A stretch of 41,332 bases of DNA from the NCBI RefSeq assembly GCF_014748335.1, contig NZ_JAAVIY010000015.1, forward strand, positions 1 through 41,332, read 5' to 3'. The DNA is from Flavobacterium selenitireducens. Lineage in GTDB: Bacteria; Bacteroidota; Bacteroidia; Flavobacteriales; Flavobacteriaceae. The notes beneath the pieces are model-generated. The model had not been told where the DNA came from. It did not search any database and was given only the letters and a program-made list of their open reading frames with translations. Numbering within the stretch: the stretch's first letter is position 1; each line of letters starts with the position of its first letter. Shown piece by piece: positions 41,312 through 41,332 of the stretch. A program made the translations under genes and the position numbers.

Positions 41312-41332
41312 GGGCGGCGCTTCGCGCCGCCC
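41312..41332. repeat. Perfect GC-rich hairpin at the window edge
   Basis: GGGCGGCGC, loop TTC, GCGCCGCCC. It could be a terminator or part of an intergenic repeat continuing beyond the window; the following sequence is not visible. Confidence 0.6.

Overview
The window looks like a Flavobacterium-type Bacteroidetes chromosome. Evidence: a leucine-dehydrogenase-type enzyme, nusB-DUF1573-yajC, a DUF3276 PUR protein, a protein with a type IX secretion-like C-terminal tail, and promoters of the TTG-N19-TAnnTTTG type (clear examples before the cyclophilin-FKBP gene and before rplS). It falls into two parts with visibly different base composition.

Positions 1 to about 17,880 are an AT-rich accessory region organised as a gene-cassette array. 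Thirteen copies of one 120-183 bp palindromic repeat (TAAC...GTTA) separate twelve cassettes, C1-C12, and the array runs off the left edge of the window. Cassettes carry, in order: a lipoprotein (C1); an IS30-like element plus a paralogous secreted protein (C2); a non-coding cassette (C3); an RHH antitoxin-PIN toxin pair (C4); a reverse-strand ATPase plus PD-(D/E)XK-like nuclease pair (C5); an IS3 element plus a membrane protein (C6); an antitoxin-RelE/ParE pair (C7); an ankyrin protein (C8); a fused restriction-methylase-specificity protein plus a HEPN-motif protein (C9); a secreted beta-helix protein (C10); a second RHH-PIN pair (C11); and a second IS3 copy next to a structured non-coding cassette that is also present at the left edge of the window (C12). 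Most genes point rightwards and end at, or inside, the next repeat.

The repeat is built like an integron attC site, but with properties I do not know from classic integrons. Each intact cassette begins and ends with its own 15-nt sequence, so that the two ends are inverted copies of each other, and position 11 is always A on the left end and C (top strand) on the right end. This would let one strand of a circularised cassette fold differently from the other. The three cassettes with an IS just inside the left end are exactly the three whose ends no longer match. No recombinase gene lies in the window, so the mobilising enzyme is unknown. I regard this array as the undescribed system of the window.

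From about 17,900 to the end is a GC-richer core chromosome: a lipoprotein, a TPR lipoprotein, a DUF4256 protein, a cyclophilin-FKBP fusion, a small c-type cytochrome, glgA-glgC (reverse), a CsaA-like protein, DUF3276 and an ABC exporter (reverse), leucine dehydrogenase, the nusB-DUF1573-yajC run, a YdeI-like protein, peptidase T and a CREST-family membrane hydrolase (reverse), a GT39-like glycosyltransferase, a GH3 beta-glucosidase with PA14 domain, trmD, two envelope proteins, rplS and a YegP-like protein. Several convergent gene pairs are separated by clear hairpin-plus-T terminators. No rRNA, tRNA or CRISPR array was seen.
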